DNA from: Ceratorhiza oryzae-sativae
Lineage: Eukaryota > Basidiomycota > Agaricomycetes > Cantharellales > Ceratobasidiaceae
Direction of reading: 5' to 3'
DNA: 64,000 nucleotides
Assembly: GCA_030998015.1 (NCBI GenBank)
Contig: JARWMV010000234.1
Location: 1,116,001 to 1,180,000, forward strand
A program made the translations under genes and the position numbers. Positions 21,801-34,033 of the stretch are shown here, in pieces. How positions within the stretch are numbered: the first letter of the stretch is position 1; the number at the start of each line of letters is the position of its first letter. Below the pieces are notes generated by a model. It had not been told where the DNA came from and ran no database searches. It saw nothing but the letters and a program-made list of their open reading frames with translations.

Positions 21801-22712
21801 GTCAGGTTTTGAATACAAGAGAGTGGATAACGGGGTGGGAGGTGGACCGGATGAACAGCCGACTATTAAAGGTCCGGCATGGAGCGATAGAACGCGATGG
21901 CGCACGGCCCCCTTTGGAGAAATGCCACCGAAGACGAAACAATATTCCCAAAGAGGAAGGCAAAGTATGGGCATGGTACCGAGAGGAACCAGCGATCCGG
22001 AGAAACCAATATGAATGGAACGGAGGCAAGGTAATGAGATGGGTCAATAAAGCATAAAGAATATGACGCGTGGGTGTGCTAAGCGCATTGCTCGTATTCC
22101 ACTGGTCGGTCACGCCCAGCTCGGGTGACGCCCGACTGATCAAGGGTCACGGGTAAACCCCGGTTAAACCCAATACTCATGACCCGTCCCATCCAGCATA
22201 CGGAGACCTCAGTGAGGAACGCAATTGCAAAGTCAGAGAAAAGTTTAAACCAAAGGCTGTGTCGTATCACATGTGCCTTGGATTAGGGGGGAGCAGGTCT
22301 CGAATCCAAGTCGAAATGAAGCCGGAAAAACAAGAAGAAAACGCATTCGTCCTTGGAACTCACTCTGAGACTGCCTCTTTCTCTTCGGCCGATCTGGATC
22401 GTCGTTTGCTGAGGCGGACTCGTCGCCGTTTGCGCGCGCTCCGGCGCCTTTTGCGGCCGAGTTGACTCGGTCCAGCGCGGCTGGCGGGGTGCGGGATCCG
22501 TTGGTCGAGCCACGCGTGGGATCCTTCGGGCCGCGGTCTGGCGACGAAGGCACAGGGCCAAGCCCATATCGGTTGTCCGGGTAGCTGCCGTTGGTGTGGG
22601 TGTGGAGGGGTGCACGGGACGAGAGCGCGATAAGGTTGGCAAACGGCGGCAGCGTGCGGGGGTCATCTGGCGACGTCGGCGTCATCTGGGTCGGTGCACT
22701 AGCCACAGACAT
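18833..22712 (-). CDS. Zn2Cys6 fungal-specific transcription factor
   Basis: Nuclear regulator of the xylanolytic-activator type. Exon 1 (22712-22364) encodes a Ser/Pro-rich N-terminus ending in the basic run RPKRKRQSQ. The zinc-cluster exons start at 21621 with CDACRARKVRC, then CKHCQ, then after a further intron IPCTYDYQPKKRGPPN. The cysteine spacing is C-X2-C-X6-C-X11-C-X2-C-X6-C. A predicted coiled linker (LRRLQEAAAANLAAQQAAA) and a long Pro/Ser-rich region follow. The middle domain has RERIMHIIGLFFDLVYPLTP, then IHKPSFLSDL, and later QVRRRTFWLLFGADKSMSIL-like text around 19900-20040. The C-terminus runs through LSILSEIERNY to the stop at 18833-18835. The target genes are unknown. The intron between exon 1 and the zinc cluster is 742 nt, exceptional here. 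Confidence 0.85.
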
Positions 22713-25183
22713 ATGCAGGACGATTTATATGGGCGCAGAGGGCCAGGGGTATGTTGTCGTCGTCGTCGTCTGCGGGGCAGCACGTTCTGGGCAGTGTGGG
22801 GGTGTTGTGGGGAACCGGGCCGTCAGGTCGTGCACGTGGCTGATGGGAGTTGTGGTTATCGGCGGACAAGGGCACTCGGGCGACTAGGGGCGCGCCGAAC
22901 AACGACTAATATGCAGGGAAACGTTTGGCGCGGCAGCACACCAAGTCAAGCGGGGTGTCTCGGCCTTGCGACCCTCATCCTTTTAAGTCTCATCTGAAGC
23001 CTTGGCTCACTCGCAAAGACCACACCTATTTCCTGTCGCGGTGCTTCTCACCCACACATCGTCTGGGAAGCCTGTCGCGACGAAGCTTTGCCAACAAAAT
23101 CCTCATATATGGCTCCCTGATTCACAAGGTCCCCTGACCTATGCGCTAGGTTCGGGAGAAGTCGCCAGTCACTTGACAATCCCCGCCTGACCCGGTAGCC
23201 CTGGGTATCCCTACACAATGAGTAAAGTCTAACCTAAGGCTGTTCGACGCGGCTACCCCACTGATCACGGACGTTGTCCACTCTGCTCGTTTTGGACACA
23301 TCTCGAGCTTCTCCACCGGTCCAGACGCCTCGCGCATAGCTGAAACCGTTGGTGTATGCCCATGTCTGTCCCTTTCAACGGCTCTCTTCATCACCCATCC
23401 ACATGGTTGTTGCCGAGAGCTCGATAATCTCGTCTTCTCACGCTTATTCTGAAAGCGTGAAGCCGCTTCTTGCTTACATTCTGATCGCTCCTGCCATTGG
23501 TTAGGTCCGTCTGAAAAGCCGTGCCAGAGACATCAGGCTATAGGGACACAATCTACACACATTCAGTCTCTTAAGCAAGAGTTGATGGGCCTGCGGAGCT
23601 AACCCTAAATCAGGCGGGTTCTCCAAACGGTTAGTCGAGGATCGTGGCATCGGTGGCTGAAATGGCATCTGCTCGTCAGCCAGGTGGTTCGAACCCGGTT
23701 CCCCTGCAGGTTGCCTGACAAACACAGCGATCTACGTTCTCCACATCATGGTCGGAATAAACAAATTCCGCGAACGGCCAGAATATGTGATTTACGATTT
23801 CGATCGAGCTCGCCGGATCACGCCACTCTTGTACAGCGTTCGCAACGACGAAACAGGATCAGGTGTGGAGGCGTTTGCCTGCGGCTAGTGCCAGACGGAG
23901 CCACACAAACTCGTCCACCAACGAAATTGTGACATTTACGACCCCTTGACGGAGTTGTTTCAGCTTCGGGCCCCGGCTCCATCATCGCACAGGGCTTTGC
24001 CCAACAGCTAACCAGAATGCATCGAATTTTTCTGGTAGTGATTTTGGATTCAATCACCTGATACTCATATACGCGGAAACGGTTTAGAGTGGTTTGCCTC
24101 GTCCATAGCAACAGAAATTTGAGGTTACGCTCGTCATGGCCACGCGCTGCTCGCGTGCAAACCATAAAGAAGATATGGTGTCCGAGTTAGATTCCTCCAA
24201 CCCGTCGTACTAGCCCGAGAGCAGCTAGTCACTCTCACTTGGCTAAATGCAGCAAGGGATAGTGCAATAGACATAGGAGCTTGGTTGATTAGCCGACGAC
24301 TTGTTGCAAGAACATTCATCCACGAGCGAAGCGTATAATATGCGCAACCGGCGGATAGAATGCCGCTTGCCTAATGCTTTACGTGACAAGTAACGAGGAC
24401 GACCAAGTTAAATTAGCTGTTCTTTATCCCGGGGCAATTTACTCTTTCGTTGGGTCTCAGAGCTGCCATGTGGGAGAGTATCCTACAGGTTACCCCGGAT
24501 GGCACTTACAACCTACGTTCGTTCACGCTCTTCATCGTCATTACGGTGACCACCGCATACACGCTGGCTTTATCTTCTGGCACATCATCATAGCAGCCTA
24601 ACGGGAGCATCATTAGATTTCGGACGTTCGGTTCATCCACACCTCCACTGTTTATGGGTTGGACACGGAATTACCACGGTACCAACCTCCCCCACCATCC
24701 GCTTGCTCGTGAGGATATTTGGAATGGATGTGCACCTCTGGAATACATCAGCTGTACACGTGAATTTAATATGAACGGAAGCTCTGCCGATTCGTAATGT
24801 GCTTGGCCAGGTACTATATCTGTAAACGTGCCTTGCAGTTGACCCAATTTACCACTGGAGTGAGTCAAAATGGAATGAGAGCATGTTGGAACACCACTAG
24901 GCGCTCATCCACGTAGAAGAGTCTGTGTGTTGGACCGATCAGTATGGCCATTTCTGGCTGATCGTGGACCTTTGCGCCGGCGATACGCACGTACATAGGC
25001 TCAATCGATTACCCTGCTCAGTCGCCGCACTAGCTCCCGGGCCGGCCGGGTCGCTTTGAGCACCTCGTTCCGCCCTCAGTCCCAAAAATGGCAGCATTGA
25101 TTAGGCAGCAAGTAATTTTGAAATTTGATGCTAAGTAGCGTCTATCCAGTTGGTCACATGATTATTCGTCCTCGGCGCTGGTC
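22713..25183. other. Gene-free stretch (about 2.5 kb)
   Basis: Promoter side of the transcription-factor gene plus DNA without a confident gene. A short (GTC)n run lies near 22756-22770 and a small inverted repeat (tcacgctt...aaagcgtga) near 23438-23461. A plus-strand frame at 23748-23887 reads MVGINKFRERPEYVIYDFD and further protein-like text before a stop. A second protein-like piece follows to about 24009. These could be decayed coding DNA, but I cannot name a family. Confidence 0.4.
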
Positions 25184-26273
25184 ATGCTCTCTGCTCACTT
25201 GACCCCAGTTGCGCGTCAGAGCGCTCGACTGACTTGTCGTACCATCATAGGATCACTGGTCTCCATAAGACTGACATCTGGCCCTGGGGGTGGAAGCTCA
25301 TCTGCTTCTGATCCAACTACACATTTTGGGTTCAAAACTGTGCCAGCATCTTCAAAGGAATCGCTTGGTGCGCTTTTCGTCGATAGTCCGATTGTGAACT
25401 GAAGATAAAGGAATGTAGTCAAGGGGGTATTCTCGTCTGTGGCATCCAAGTACGATGTTATGAATGACGCCATGTCGATGGGGGTGCATCGTCTATGGAA
25501 GGATCAGTTCGTGTCCCTACTCGATCCAGGTCGCAGGAAGCCTGTAAAATGTTTGGATGTCGCCGGAGGTACAGGCGATATTGCTCTCAGGATACTCGAC
25601 TCTGCGCGAGAACGTTGGGCGGATCGAGAGACGAGTGTTCGACTTTTGGACATCAACCCCGAAATGTTGACCGAAGGGCAAAAGCGGTTTCGAAAGACCA
25701 TGTATCACAATAGTATGACATCTATGATCGCGCGATTCTCCGTTCCTGACGATCCGTGTTGCCATTAGCCCCACAGGTCGCGTTCACCCTTGGAAACGCC
25801 CAAGATCTGCCACGCGACTGCTGCCCGGACAACGAGTACGACTTGTACACGATTGCATTTGGGATCAGAAACTGCACGGATATCCAGGCTGTATTGAATG
25901 AAGCATACCGAACGCTTCGTCCTGGTGGAACATTCGCCTGCCTTGAGTTTAGTCGGGTCGAGAACCCACTTTTAGCCCAGTAAGCGCATTCATGGCCCTC
26001 ACTACACTATGCGCCTAAGTTTGATGGTTTAGGATCTACGATACGTATTCGTTCTCTGTTATCCCAATGCTGGGGAGCATACTTGCTTCTGATAGAGCGT
26101 CGTATCAATATTTGGTCGAATCCATTCGACGCTTCCCACCTCAACCTGAGTTTGCTCAGATGATCGCTAAGGCCGGGTTTAAGACCGGTGACATGCACGA
26201 GGGCGACGGAGGGGCATGGAGGGACTTGTGGGGAGGCATTGCGTCAGTCCATATAGGGACGAAATCGTTGTAG
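25184..26273 (+). CDS. COQ5: COQ5, 2-methoxy-6-polyprenyl-1,4-benzoquinol methylase
   Basis: Mitochondrial SAM-dependent C-methyltransferase of ubiquinone synthesis (UbiE family), working in the CoQ synthome on the matrix side of the inner membrane. Four exons, 25184-25378, 25424-25712, 25769-25979 and 26033-26273, join to 311 residues, the expected family length. The first 40 residues are rich in Arg, Ser and Thr, as in a matrix targeting peptide. Motifs in order: [31 protein letters not shown] motif [13 protein letters not shown], the acidic ribose-binding [27 protein letters not shown], and the [13 protein letters not shown] motif, ending [13 protein letters not shown]. All key residues are present. 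It lies 183 bp upstream of the cullin start on the same strand. Confidence 0.95.
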
Positions 26274-26455
26274 ACTATTATAGATTTATCTACCCTCCAG
26301 CGTGGTCACCCAGAGCGGAGACTGGCACGTGACCATTTACCCTCAGACCTCACCATTGTAACACGCTCTCGCCCACCACAACGGGGTTTCGTCCAAAACC
26401 CAGGCCGGCACATTTACGAGTCGGACACCCCAAATAGACCTAGAAGCCAATCGAC

Positions 26456-29400
26456 ATGCCTGCAACAGCAACTGCCCCGGCGATGCCACCAGCATCGGCT
26501 GATCTAGCCACGACTTGGCCTTTCCTTGAAGAAGGCGTTGACCATATAATGATCCGGTAGACAACGTCCTGATAATTCACATCCCTTCCACGCGCTTACG
26601 GTCTCATTTTCGTGCTCGTGGCTGTAGACTTCACACTGGAGTTACGTACTCCAAGTACATGAATCTTTACACGGCAGTTTACAACTATTGCACTTCCTCA
26701 CGTCTCCATGGCTCTCTTGAAAATAGCTCTATGGGTCTCGGTAGTCGAAGTAAGTTTGTGCTCACTATCCAAAGGGTGGATACTCAATGCTAACGCGTGA
26801 TGGTATCAGCCGGTGCCAACTTGATGGGCTCTGACCTATACAATAACCTTACGAAATACTTTACGACCCATTTGGACGAGCAACGAACTAGATCTGACCC
26901 TATTGTAGACCAGGACCTGCTCGTCTTCTACGCGAGTGAATGGGATCGTTTCACGACGGGCGCTAATTACATCAACCGGCTCTTTGCATACCTCAACCGC
27001 CACTGGGTGAAACGTGAAAAGGACGAAGGCAGGAAGAACGTGTATCAGGTGTATATCGTAAGTAGCTTGACTAGATTCGCATATCGGAATAGCAAAGTAA
27101 TCCCGTTGTGTAGTTGGCTCTAGTACAATGGCGGGACAAACTGTTCTATCCTATCCAAAGCAAAGATCACAAGTTGGTAGTTGCACTGCTAAAGATGATC
27201 GAGAAACAACGAAATGGCGAGAGCATTGATACTGGTCTTGTGAAGAAGGTCATCGACTCGTTCGTGTCTCTGGGTCTCGATGACAATGACCAGAACAAAG
27301 CTCAACTCGACGTCTACCAAAAGGAGTTTGAGAAGCCATTTATAGAGGCGACTGAAAAGTACTATTCCCAAGAAAGCGCAACTTTCTTGCAAGAACACAG
27401 TGTACCCGAGTACTTGAAGAAGGCAGAAGAGCGACTTCGCGACGAAGAGGATCGGGTAGAGCGTTATTTACATTTCTCGACCCGAAAGACCGTATGTAAT
27501 TATTCAATCCTCTATCCACGCGTTCTAACGTGTTGGATTTCAGCTCGTTAGCAAATGCGAGGACGTTCTAATTCGCGAACACTCTGGTAGAATGCAAGAC
27601 GACTTCCAAAATCTCCTGGATTATGATAAGGATGAAGGCACGTTTGGGATCTCCTTGCCTCATGGATTAAGCTTGACCTTTCCAAAGATTTGCAACGCAT
27701 GTACTCATTGCTTGCCCGGATTCCCGAGGGCCTTGATCCCTTAAGGAAAAAATTCGAGGAGCATGTCAAGAAAGCGGGGCTTGCGGCGATCGCTAAGCTG
27801 CAAGGAGAAGCTGCTGGAACTCCGGTGGCAGAGGTGGTGCGTGGGATATTTTCTCCCTCCTAGACAATTTTAAATACCCTTTCCGACAATAGGAGCCCAA
27901 AGCGTATGTGGACGCTCTTTTGGAGGTTCACCGCAAGAATCAGGAGACGGTCAACCGCAGCTTCCGAGGCGAGGCAGGTTTCGTGGCGAGTCTGGATCGG
28001 GTGAGTCCACAAGCGAAATCACGCTTCAATTAATTAAGCTATCGGGACCAATCCTGGAATACAGGCTTGCCGTGATTTCGTTAATCGCAATGCCGCGACT
28101 GGAACGTCCTCGACTAAGTCGCCTGAGCTTTTGGCTAAGCATGCTGATGCACTCTTGAGGAAGAACAATAAGCTTAGCGAAGAGGGAGATCTCGAAGACC
28201 TGCTTAACAAAGTGGTAAGTTCATGCAATTTATGACTACACACTTGAGCTCAGTTATTTTTCACAGATGACTTTGTTCAAATATATCGAGGATAAGGACG
28301 TTTTCCAGACATTCTATACCACCAAGCTATCCAAGCGACTTATTCACGGTGTTTCGGCGTCCGATGAAAGCGAGGCCTCCATGATTGCCAAGCTCAAGGA
28401 GGCTTGCGGTTTCGAGTACACCAATAAACTCCAGCGAATGTTTACCGATATGCAGCTGTCTAAGGATCTTACCGATCAATTCAAGGAGCGCATGGAGGTT
28501 TCGCACGATGCTGCCGATCTGGATGTTGCTTTTAGCGCTATGGTTCTCGGTACTAATTTCTGGCCACTCAACGCCCCTGCTCACAATTTCACCATACCTA
28601 AACAAATTCTGCCTACCTACGAGCGTTTCCAACGATACTACCAGAGCAAGCACTCTGGTCGCAAGCTTACATGGCTATGGAATTACTCCAAAAACGAGCT
28701 GCGAACCAACTACTTGAACCAAAAGTACATTCTCATGACGAGTTCGTACCAAATGGCAGTGCTTGTTCAGTACAACGATAGCATGACATTAAGCTTGGAC
28801 GAACTTGTGGCAGCTACTGGCATTACGAAGGAGCTGTTGACCCAGGTTCTTGCGGTGCTAGTGAAGGCGAAGATACTGATTAGCGATGACTCTGAGCAAT
28901 ACGATCTTAACCCGAGTAAGTCTCGCTTTCAGCTGGGGGCTAGCGTTTACTAAAGCCAAAAGCCAATAGATTTCAAGTCAAAGAAGGTAGTCTCACGGGT
29001 GTCAGGTTCCGGATGGGTACTAACACGCTAAACCAGATTCGTGTCAACTTGAATCAGCCCATCAAGGCCGAGGTTAAACAAGAGTCGTCGGATGTTCTGA
29101 AAACTGTCGATGAAGATCGCAAATACGTCATTCAGGCTACTATCGTGCGGTATGTCCACACGGATTCGCTCCTGGCCGATAGACACTAATGGAGCATTGG
29201 CCTTTAGTATCATGAAGGCGCGAAAGGTACACGATTTAGACATTAGAAGAGCCTATCGGAAGACTAATATTTCGCTATGTAGACAATGAAAAATCAGGCT
29301 CTGATCCAGGAGGTAACTAGTCAGATTTCTACGCGCTTTGCGCCAAGGATTCCGGACATCAAGAAGGTGAGGCTTTTGTAGCACGGGCGGCTATTTTTTT

Positions 29401-29553
29401 TTCTTTCTCACGGGGATATTATAGGCCATTGACACGTTGCTCGAGAAAGAATATATTGAGCGGGTGAGTGGTCCATGGCGCCTCTTTGGACACTTGGTAA
29501 CAGTTTGCACCTAGGCTGATGGTCAAAGGGACGTTTTTAATTATGTTGCGTGA
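26456..29553 (+). CDS. CUL1: Cullin-1 (SCF ubiquitin ligase scaffold)
   Basis: Scaffold that joins the SKP1/F-box module to RBX1 in SCF E3 ligases. At least twelve exons give a product of about 770 residues. Seen in order: N-terminal cullin repeats (YSKYMNLYTAVYNYC, YINRLFAYLNRHWVKRE), LARIPEGLDPLRKKFEEHV, the GFVASLDRACRDFVNRN block, the conserved FKYIEDKDVFQTFYTTKLSK, ACGFEYTNKLQRMFTDM, SGRKLTWLWNYSK and the winged-helix end with the neddylation site IVRIMKARK (the modified Lys is expected in VRIMK). The C-terminus is EKEYIERADGQRDVFNYVA, close to the usual cullin-1 ending. One intron near 27638-27687 appears to use a GC donor. Closest match is cullin-1 rather than CUL3 or CUL4, judging by the KDVFQ and C-terminal blocks. 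Confidence 0.95.
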
Positions 29554-30137
29554 ACTTGGGCCTGTGTTTTTGCTATTCTGTCCAAAGATAATTATTGTAT
29601 GTGCATTGGATGTATTCCCAACTGTCCAAATGTAACGCGTGTATGTTCCCATCAACTTCTTGGCGCCAGAAGCAAGCTGTTCGGCACGGTTAGAAGTGTC
29701 ATGTGGTGGAGCAGCTGTCAACTGCCTCAAACTGAAAGAGCTCAAAGGGAAGCGGGACGGCCACTCGTTCTGCCAACCATCACCCACTCACACCGCGGGG
29801 TGTAGAGCACTTTGCGACCAGTGGCAAACCCCGTCACACCGAGTGTATCCTTTAGCATTCACCACGTCCCTGGTGAGGCAACAATTTAGATGTTTGGGGG
29901 ATGCCGTGATCTGGCGCCCATCCTATGCGCTGCGACCCAGCCTTGTCTTGTGTTTGCTTCGAAGAGGAGACAATGCCCGGAGTGGCCGGACGATGCTAAC
30001 CGAGCCTGCTCGAGCGGGACATAAAATGCTGGATGCCCCAGCCTCGTCGGTTTCACCATTCATTTCTGCGTCCCTGCTTGCCTCGTTGCACATCAGGCCT
30101 TGTGCTCATCTGTTCGCTTAATTTAGATTTTATTTAT
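29554..30137. other. Intergenic stretch, no gene seen
   Basis: Contains the cullin 3' flank and the promoter of the DUF2235 gene. The open frame at 29639-30121 has no recognisable domain. A CT-rich stretch precedes the ATG at 30138. Confidence 0.4.
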
Positions 30138-32609
30138 ATGATGCCCAGTCGGCTACCTACGATCGACATTAGACCACCTGGCTCGAAGCCGCGTACACTG
30201 GTGTTGTGCTTCGACGGTACGACCAACGTCTACGACGATACGGTAGGTTGAAACGCTCTTGAATAGCAACGCCGCGCCTCACCCTTCCCGCTAGAACACC
30301 AACGTCGTTAAACTCTTTTCGTTGTTGGAAAGGAACAAGCGGGATGAACAACTGGTATACTAGTATGTGCTCTTAAGCTCGCCATTGGGAATGTCTAACG
30401 ATCCAATGTATTCTAGCCAACCCGGAGTTGGTACCTACGCACCTCCTGGTATCTTTCTACCCATGTCCATAGCCATGGCAAAGGTCTTGGACCAAGGCAT
30501 TGCACTTTACCTGGACAAGCACGGTTAGTACTCGTATACAATCGTCGATCTTGTAATTTACATATCGGGTAGTGATGGGTGGCTACGAGTTCCTTATGAA
30601 GCACTACAGCGATGGTGATAGGATATGTGAGTGCTATCCCATCTACGTACTCTATACAAAACCGACCGATGATCCGATTCAGGCTTGTTCGGATTCTCGC
30701 GTGGCGCCTATACTGCACGCGCCTTGGCTGGTATGCTCAACAAGGTCGGGCTCTTGCCACCGGACAATGTGAGTGGCTTGGGCCCCCTTCAGCTGTGTAC
30801 CAATAGCTAATTCTGTCGCAGGACGAACAAATTCCGTTTGCCTATTCAATGTACAAGCGCAACGATCGTGCTGGGTTCAAGGCGAGCGAAGGCTTCAAGA
30901 AAACATTTTCTCGTACGGTTCAGATCGAATTTATAGGTGTATGGTGAGTATCATAAGTCCTGCTGGCCCATTTTACGACAGCATTCTGACGTTCGTCGCT
31001 AGGGACACCGTCTCCAGTGTTGGTGTGCTATGGCCTCGCCACTTACCATTTACAGCTTCAAATGCAATTGTGAAGAGGTTCCGCCACGCGGTGTCGCTCG
31101 ACGAACACAGGTAAGTTGGTTCCATCGATACTGCGGCCTGTCTTGCCTAATTCGCATACCAGAGCCAAGTTCAAACAAAACGTGTGGCACGTACACCCCG
31201 AGAGTGAAGGCAATGCGAGATGCGATCCCGATCATGGATCGCCGATAACAACACAAAAAACAACAATTGTGCATTCACCAGTCAACACTCTCCGGGTCCC
31301 GCAAAAGCGCCCTGCCAAACTGAGCCCAGTCCTAGAACTGGACATCAATGTCACCGCGCCGACTCCTCCGACTGAGAACGCGAATCTCCCTCAAGAGCAA
31401 GAGTCTGAAAAGGAAGGCACGCTGTGGCTCTCCGGCCCGGGACAAACCGATTTGCGCAACTTTGTGAGCTCTGCACCTTCTTCGCCTGGAATCCAAGACG
31501 AGGACCGGGGCGGACCGAACGACGAGAGCTGGCACTCCCGGGAACCGACCCGTGTCCACTGTGCGCGCCCAGACTCTGGTGTGGGTGGTCTAGAAGTCGA
31601 GGGGCAACACGAACCCACCGCTAACAACGATCTCCCCACAATCAAGTCGGAAGTAAGTCTTGCGGCGGGGATCACTTCTGGAGTCAACGTTGCAGCGAGT
31701 ATTGGAGTCGCTGGGGAGACGGCCGACGGGAAGAAACCCAAGGCTGGTGTGATGGGCTGGCTGAGGTCTCGGATACCCAAGAAGGCTTCTACCCAAATGA
31801 GTGGCGCAGCGGAATTTGAGGAGGTTTGGGAAGAGGAACACTCGGATGACGGCAAGAAGGAATCAACGACGGACGTGCTTGAGGTATGGTTTGCTGGTTG
31901 TCATAGCGGTAAGTCCCTTCAACCCGCCACCTTGGGTAAATGCTGATCCATATCATAGATGTAGGGGGTGGTGAAGAGCTTAATACAGCCAAATACGCAT
32001 TGTCTAATATTTCACTTCGTTGGTACGTTGAGATCGTTTATTTTCGTACAATACGTTGTTGAAAATCCTGTAGGATGGTTCGGCAAATCATTCAAGCTCA
32101 ATGCGGTATCCAGTTCAACCATGCAGCGTTGAAAGAAATGGACATTCCTCTACCGACGCTGAGTTTCGGAAGAATTGATCCCAACGCGGTTTACAGGTAA
32201 GCTAACCATTCAGCCTCTCATATAAAGTGCCGAGTTTAAATTTCAACCTAGCCATGAACCAGATGTCGCAGTCGTGAAGGAAGCTAGGGAACGCGAAGAA
32301 CGGGACGCATTGGCACCCATGCATGACGCTCTCAGGAACCCACTATGGTGGCCACTCGAGTTTTTCCCTTTGATCCATTCGTATCAGGACGAAGCAGGGA
32401 AATGGCACCGTTCTTTGAGGTTAGTCATTCATACATGCTGCGATATGGCTGGCTGATTCGATGGGAATAGGCTCAACCTGTTCCGTCCTCGGCATGCTCG
32501 TAAAACCCTTGGGCGGGTTAAAGTACATAGTTCCGTGCAATTTAGGCAGCAAAATAGCGACTACAAACCACGGGCAAAGTTGGATGGAACGATCGACTAC
32601 GTTGACTGA
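30138..32609 (+). CDS. DUF2235 (Tle1-like alpha/beta hydrolase fold) protein
   Basis: Predicted serine hydrolase with the DUF2235 domain, a family common in filamentous fungi and related to bacterial phospholipase effectors; the fungal substrate is unknown. The start is ATG-ATG at 30138/30141. Seen in order: RTLVLCFDGTTNVYDDTNTN, VKLFSLLERN, YYQPGVGTYAPPG, the nucleophile elbow GFSRGAYTARALAGML, FIGVWDTVSSVG, RHAVSLDEHRAKF, and after a long insert the catalytic-type block WFAGCHSDVGGGEE. The last part has ISLRWMVRQII, IHSYQDEAGKWHRSL and ends IDYVD. The putative catalytic Ser, Asp and His are all present. Between the core halves lies an acidic, Pro/Ser-rich insert of about 200 residues encoded by one long exon (31143-31884). 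At least nine exons. No signal peptide or TM helix is evident. Confidence 0.85.
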
Positions 32610-33269
32610 TGTTTCGTTTCATTTGCAACCCTGTGATGCTCTGACGTTTTTGTACATGTCTTGCCGCTTTAATCGTGGTGTCCCGCCACACTCTTCATGT
32701 GATTAGCTTTTTTACGATCGATTGGTTGCATTGTAAATACAATACAGTCATGTGCTATGACTCTAATATGTTTGTCAACTCCCATGTTCGTACGCAATGA
32801 TTCGTACGCATACAATCATGTTTACAGAGACACTCCACAAAGTTTGGTCACTTGATGCGGTTGCTATGCTATTTCAGTAAAGTTCAATTACGGTCGACGC
32901 CCAGGAAGTATATCTACTCCTATCTTTGGCTGGTGTTGGCCAGATACGTACAAGGATGTCATGTCGACCCTTCAATGCCGTTGCATCCATCAGAAGCATA
33001 CAACCGCATGAAATACCGAGTGGGTGGCGTGGGGTCACAATCTTTGCTCACCTCACTTGGCAAACGCGGTAATCGAAGGGGTTTCGCTAAGTTTATCAAC
33101 TAAAAATTGGACCGCACCAACAAAGTAAATAAAGCGAAATAGAGATTACGAATGAGAGTTACACATAGTAGACTCAAATGGTTAGGCTCCATCCTGGTAG
33201 ATTCTAACCGCTCTAACGGTTAGAGCAGAGAAGATGGCAGGCTATTCACTCGCTTTCTATTGGAGCGCG
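32610..33269. other. Gene-free stretch
   Basis: 3' flank of the DUF2235 gene and AT-rich DNA. A small perfect inverted repeat, ctaaccgctctaacggttag, lies at about 33204-33223, shortly before the dispersed repeat begins; it may be incidental. Confidence 0.4.
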
Positions 33270-33517
33270 ACCCGACCAACAGAAAAGCCATGTTATAAAT
33301 CAAATATTATGGCGAGTTCTATCCCCTTCCAAGCCACTCGTCGCTCTGGCAGCCTCCTACTTCCATAGACGGACACATGACACACTCTCTCGATCCAGGC
33401 GATCAGCGAACCTTCTGTAGCATATAGGCTCGTCTAACGAACTCACCTGGCCGTCGCGGATCACTTCATTGCAGCCCGCATTTCGACGGACGCATGATCT
33501 AGCGCTAGACGTAGGTT

Positions 33518-34033
33518 GTCTCATCCGGCTTCCGCTCCGCGTCGACCCAACACCCAGCCGCGTACACTAGGTATCGTGAACTCCGGCTACCAGGCGCACA
33601 GAGGGCCTCCCAGTGTCGGTCGAACTTGCCTCTGGTACGATCTTGACGGAAGGGTGGCCGACGACGTTTTGTCCAAGCCGAGTCGTCGGCCCAGGCTGCT
33701 CGTCACGAAGGCAGTTGCACCAAGGCAGGACGCAACGCGGGACGATGCAGACCGAAGACCGGCGATCGGGTTATAGACGAGCGGCGCATGTGTAGAGAAG
33801 GATGAAGCCTCGGAAGAGTCAGCAACGCATAGGACAGAACAAGGGGTTGGGCGCACTGGTCGAAGGGAGCGAACCAGCTCTGTACAAGTCAGAAAAGCAC
33901 AGGCGACACATTTTCGGGATGCAGAGATAGAGGCTACAAAATATGAATCAAGGAAATGAGAGAGGATAAAAGGGGATTTCTTGTTTTATTTCGTACCATC
34001 CCTTGTTGTTAACTAGGTTTGGTTTATTGAGAC
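33518..34033. mobile_element. Possible small element nested in repeat copy 2
   Basis: This GC-richer segment interrupts the alignment between the two repeat copies. Its edges carry a short inverted repeat, GTCTCA at 33518-33523 and TGAGAC at 34028-34033, as a minimal terminal repeat might. The inserted 86-codon frame (33516-33776) has no known domain. No target-site duplication is obvious. A deletion from copy 1 would explain the alignment equally well. Confidence 0.3.

Noticed and set aside
22245..22712. Separate small gene encoding only the Ser/Pro-rich N-terminus
   Set aside because: The exon ends in a good donor with phase matching the zinc-cluster exon, so it is better read as exon 1 of the transcription factor.
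33204..33223. Perfect small inverted repeat as a transposon end or terminator
   Set aside because: Seven-base arms occur by chance at this length, and no partner end or duplication was found.
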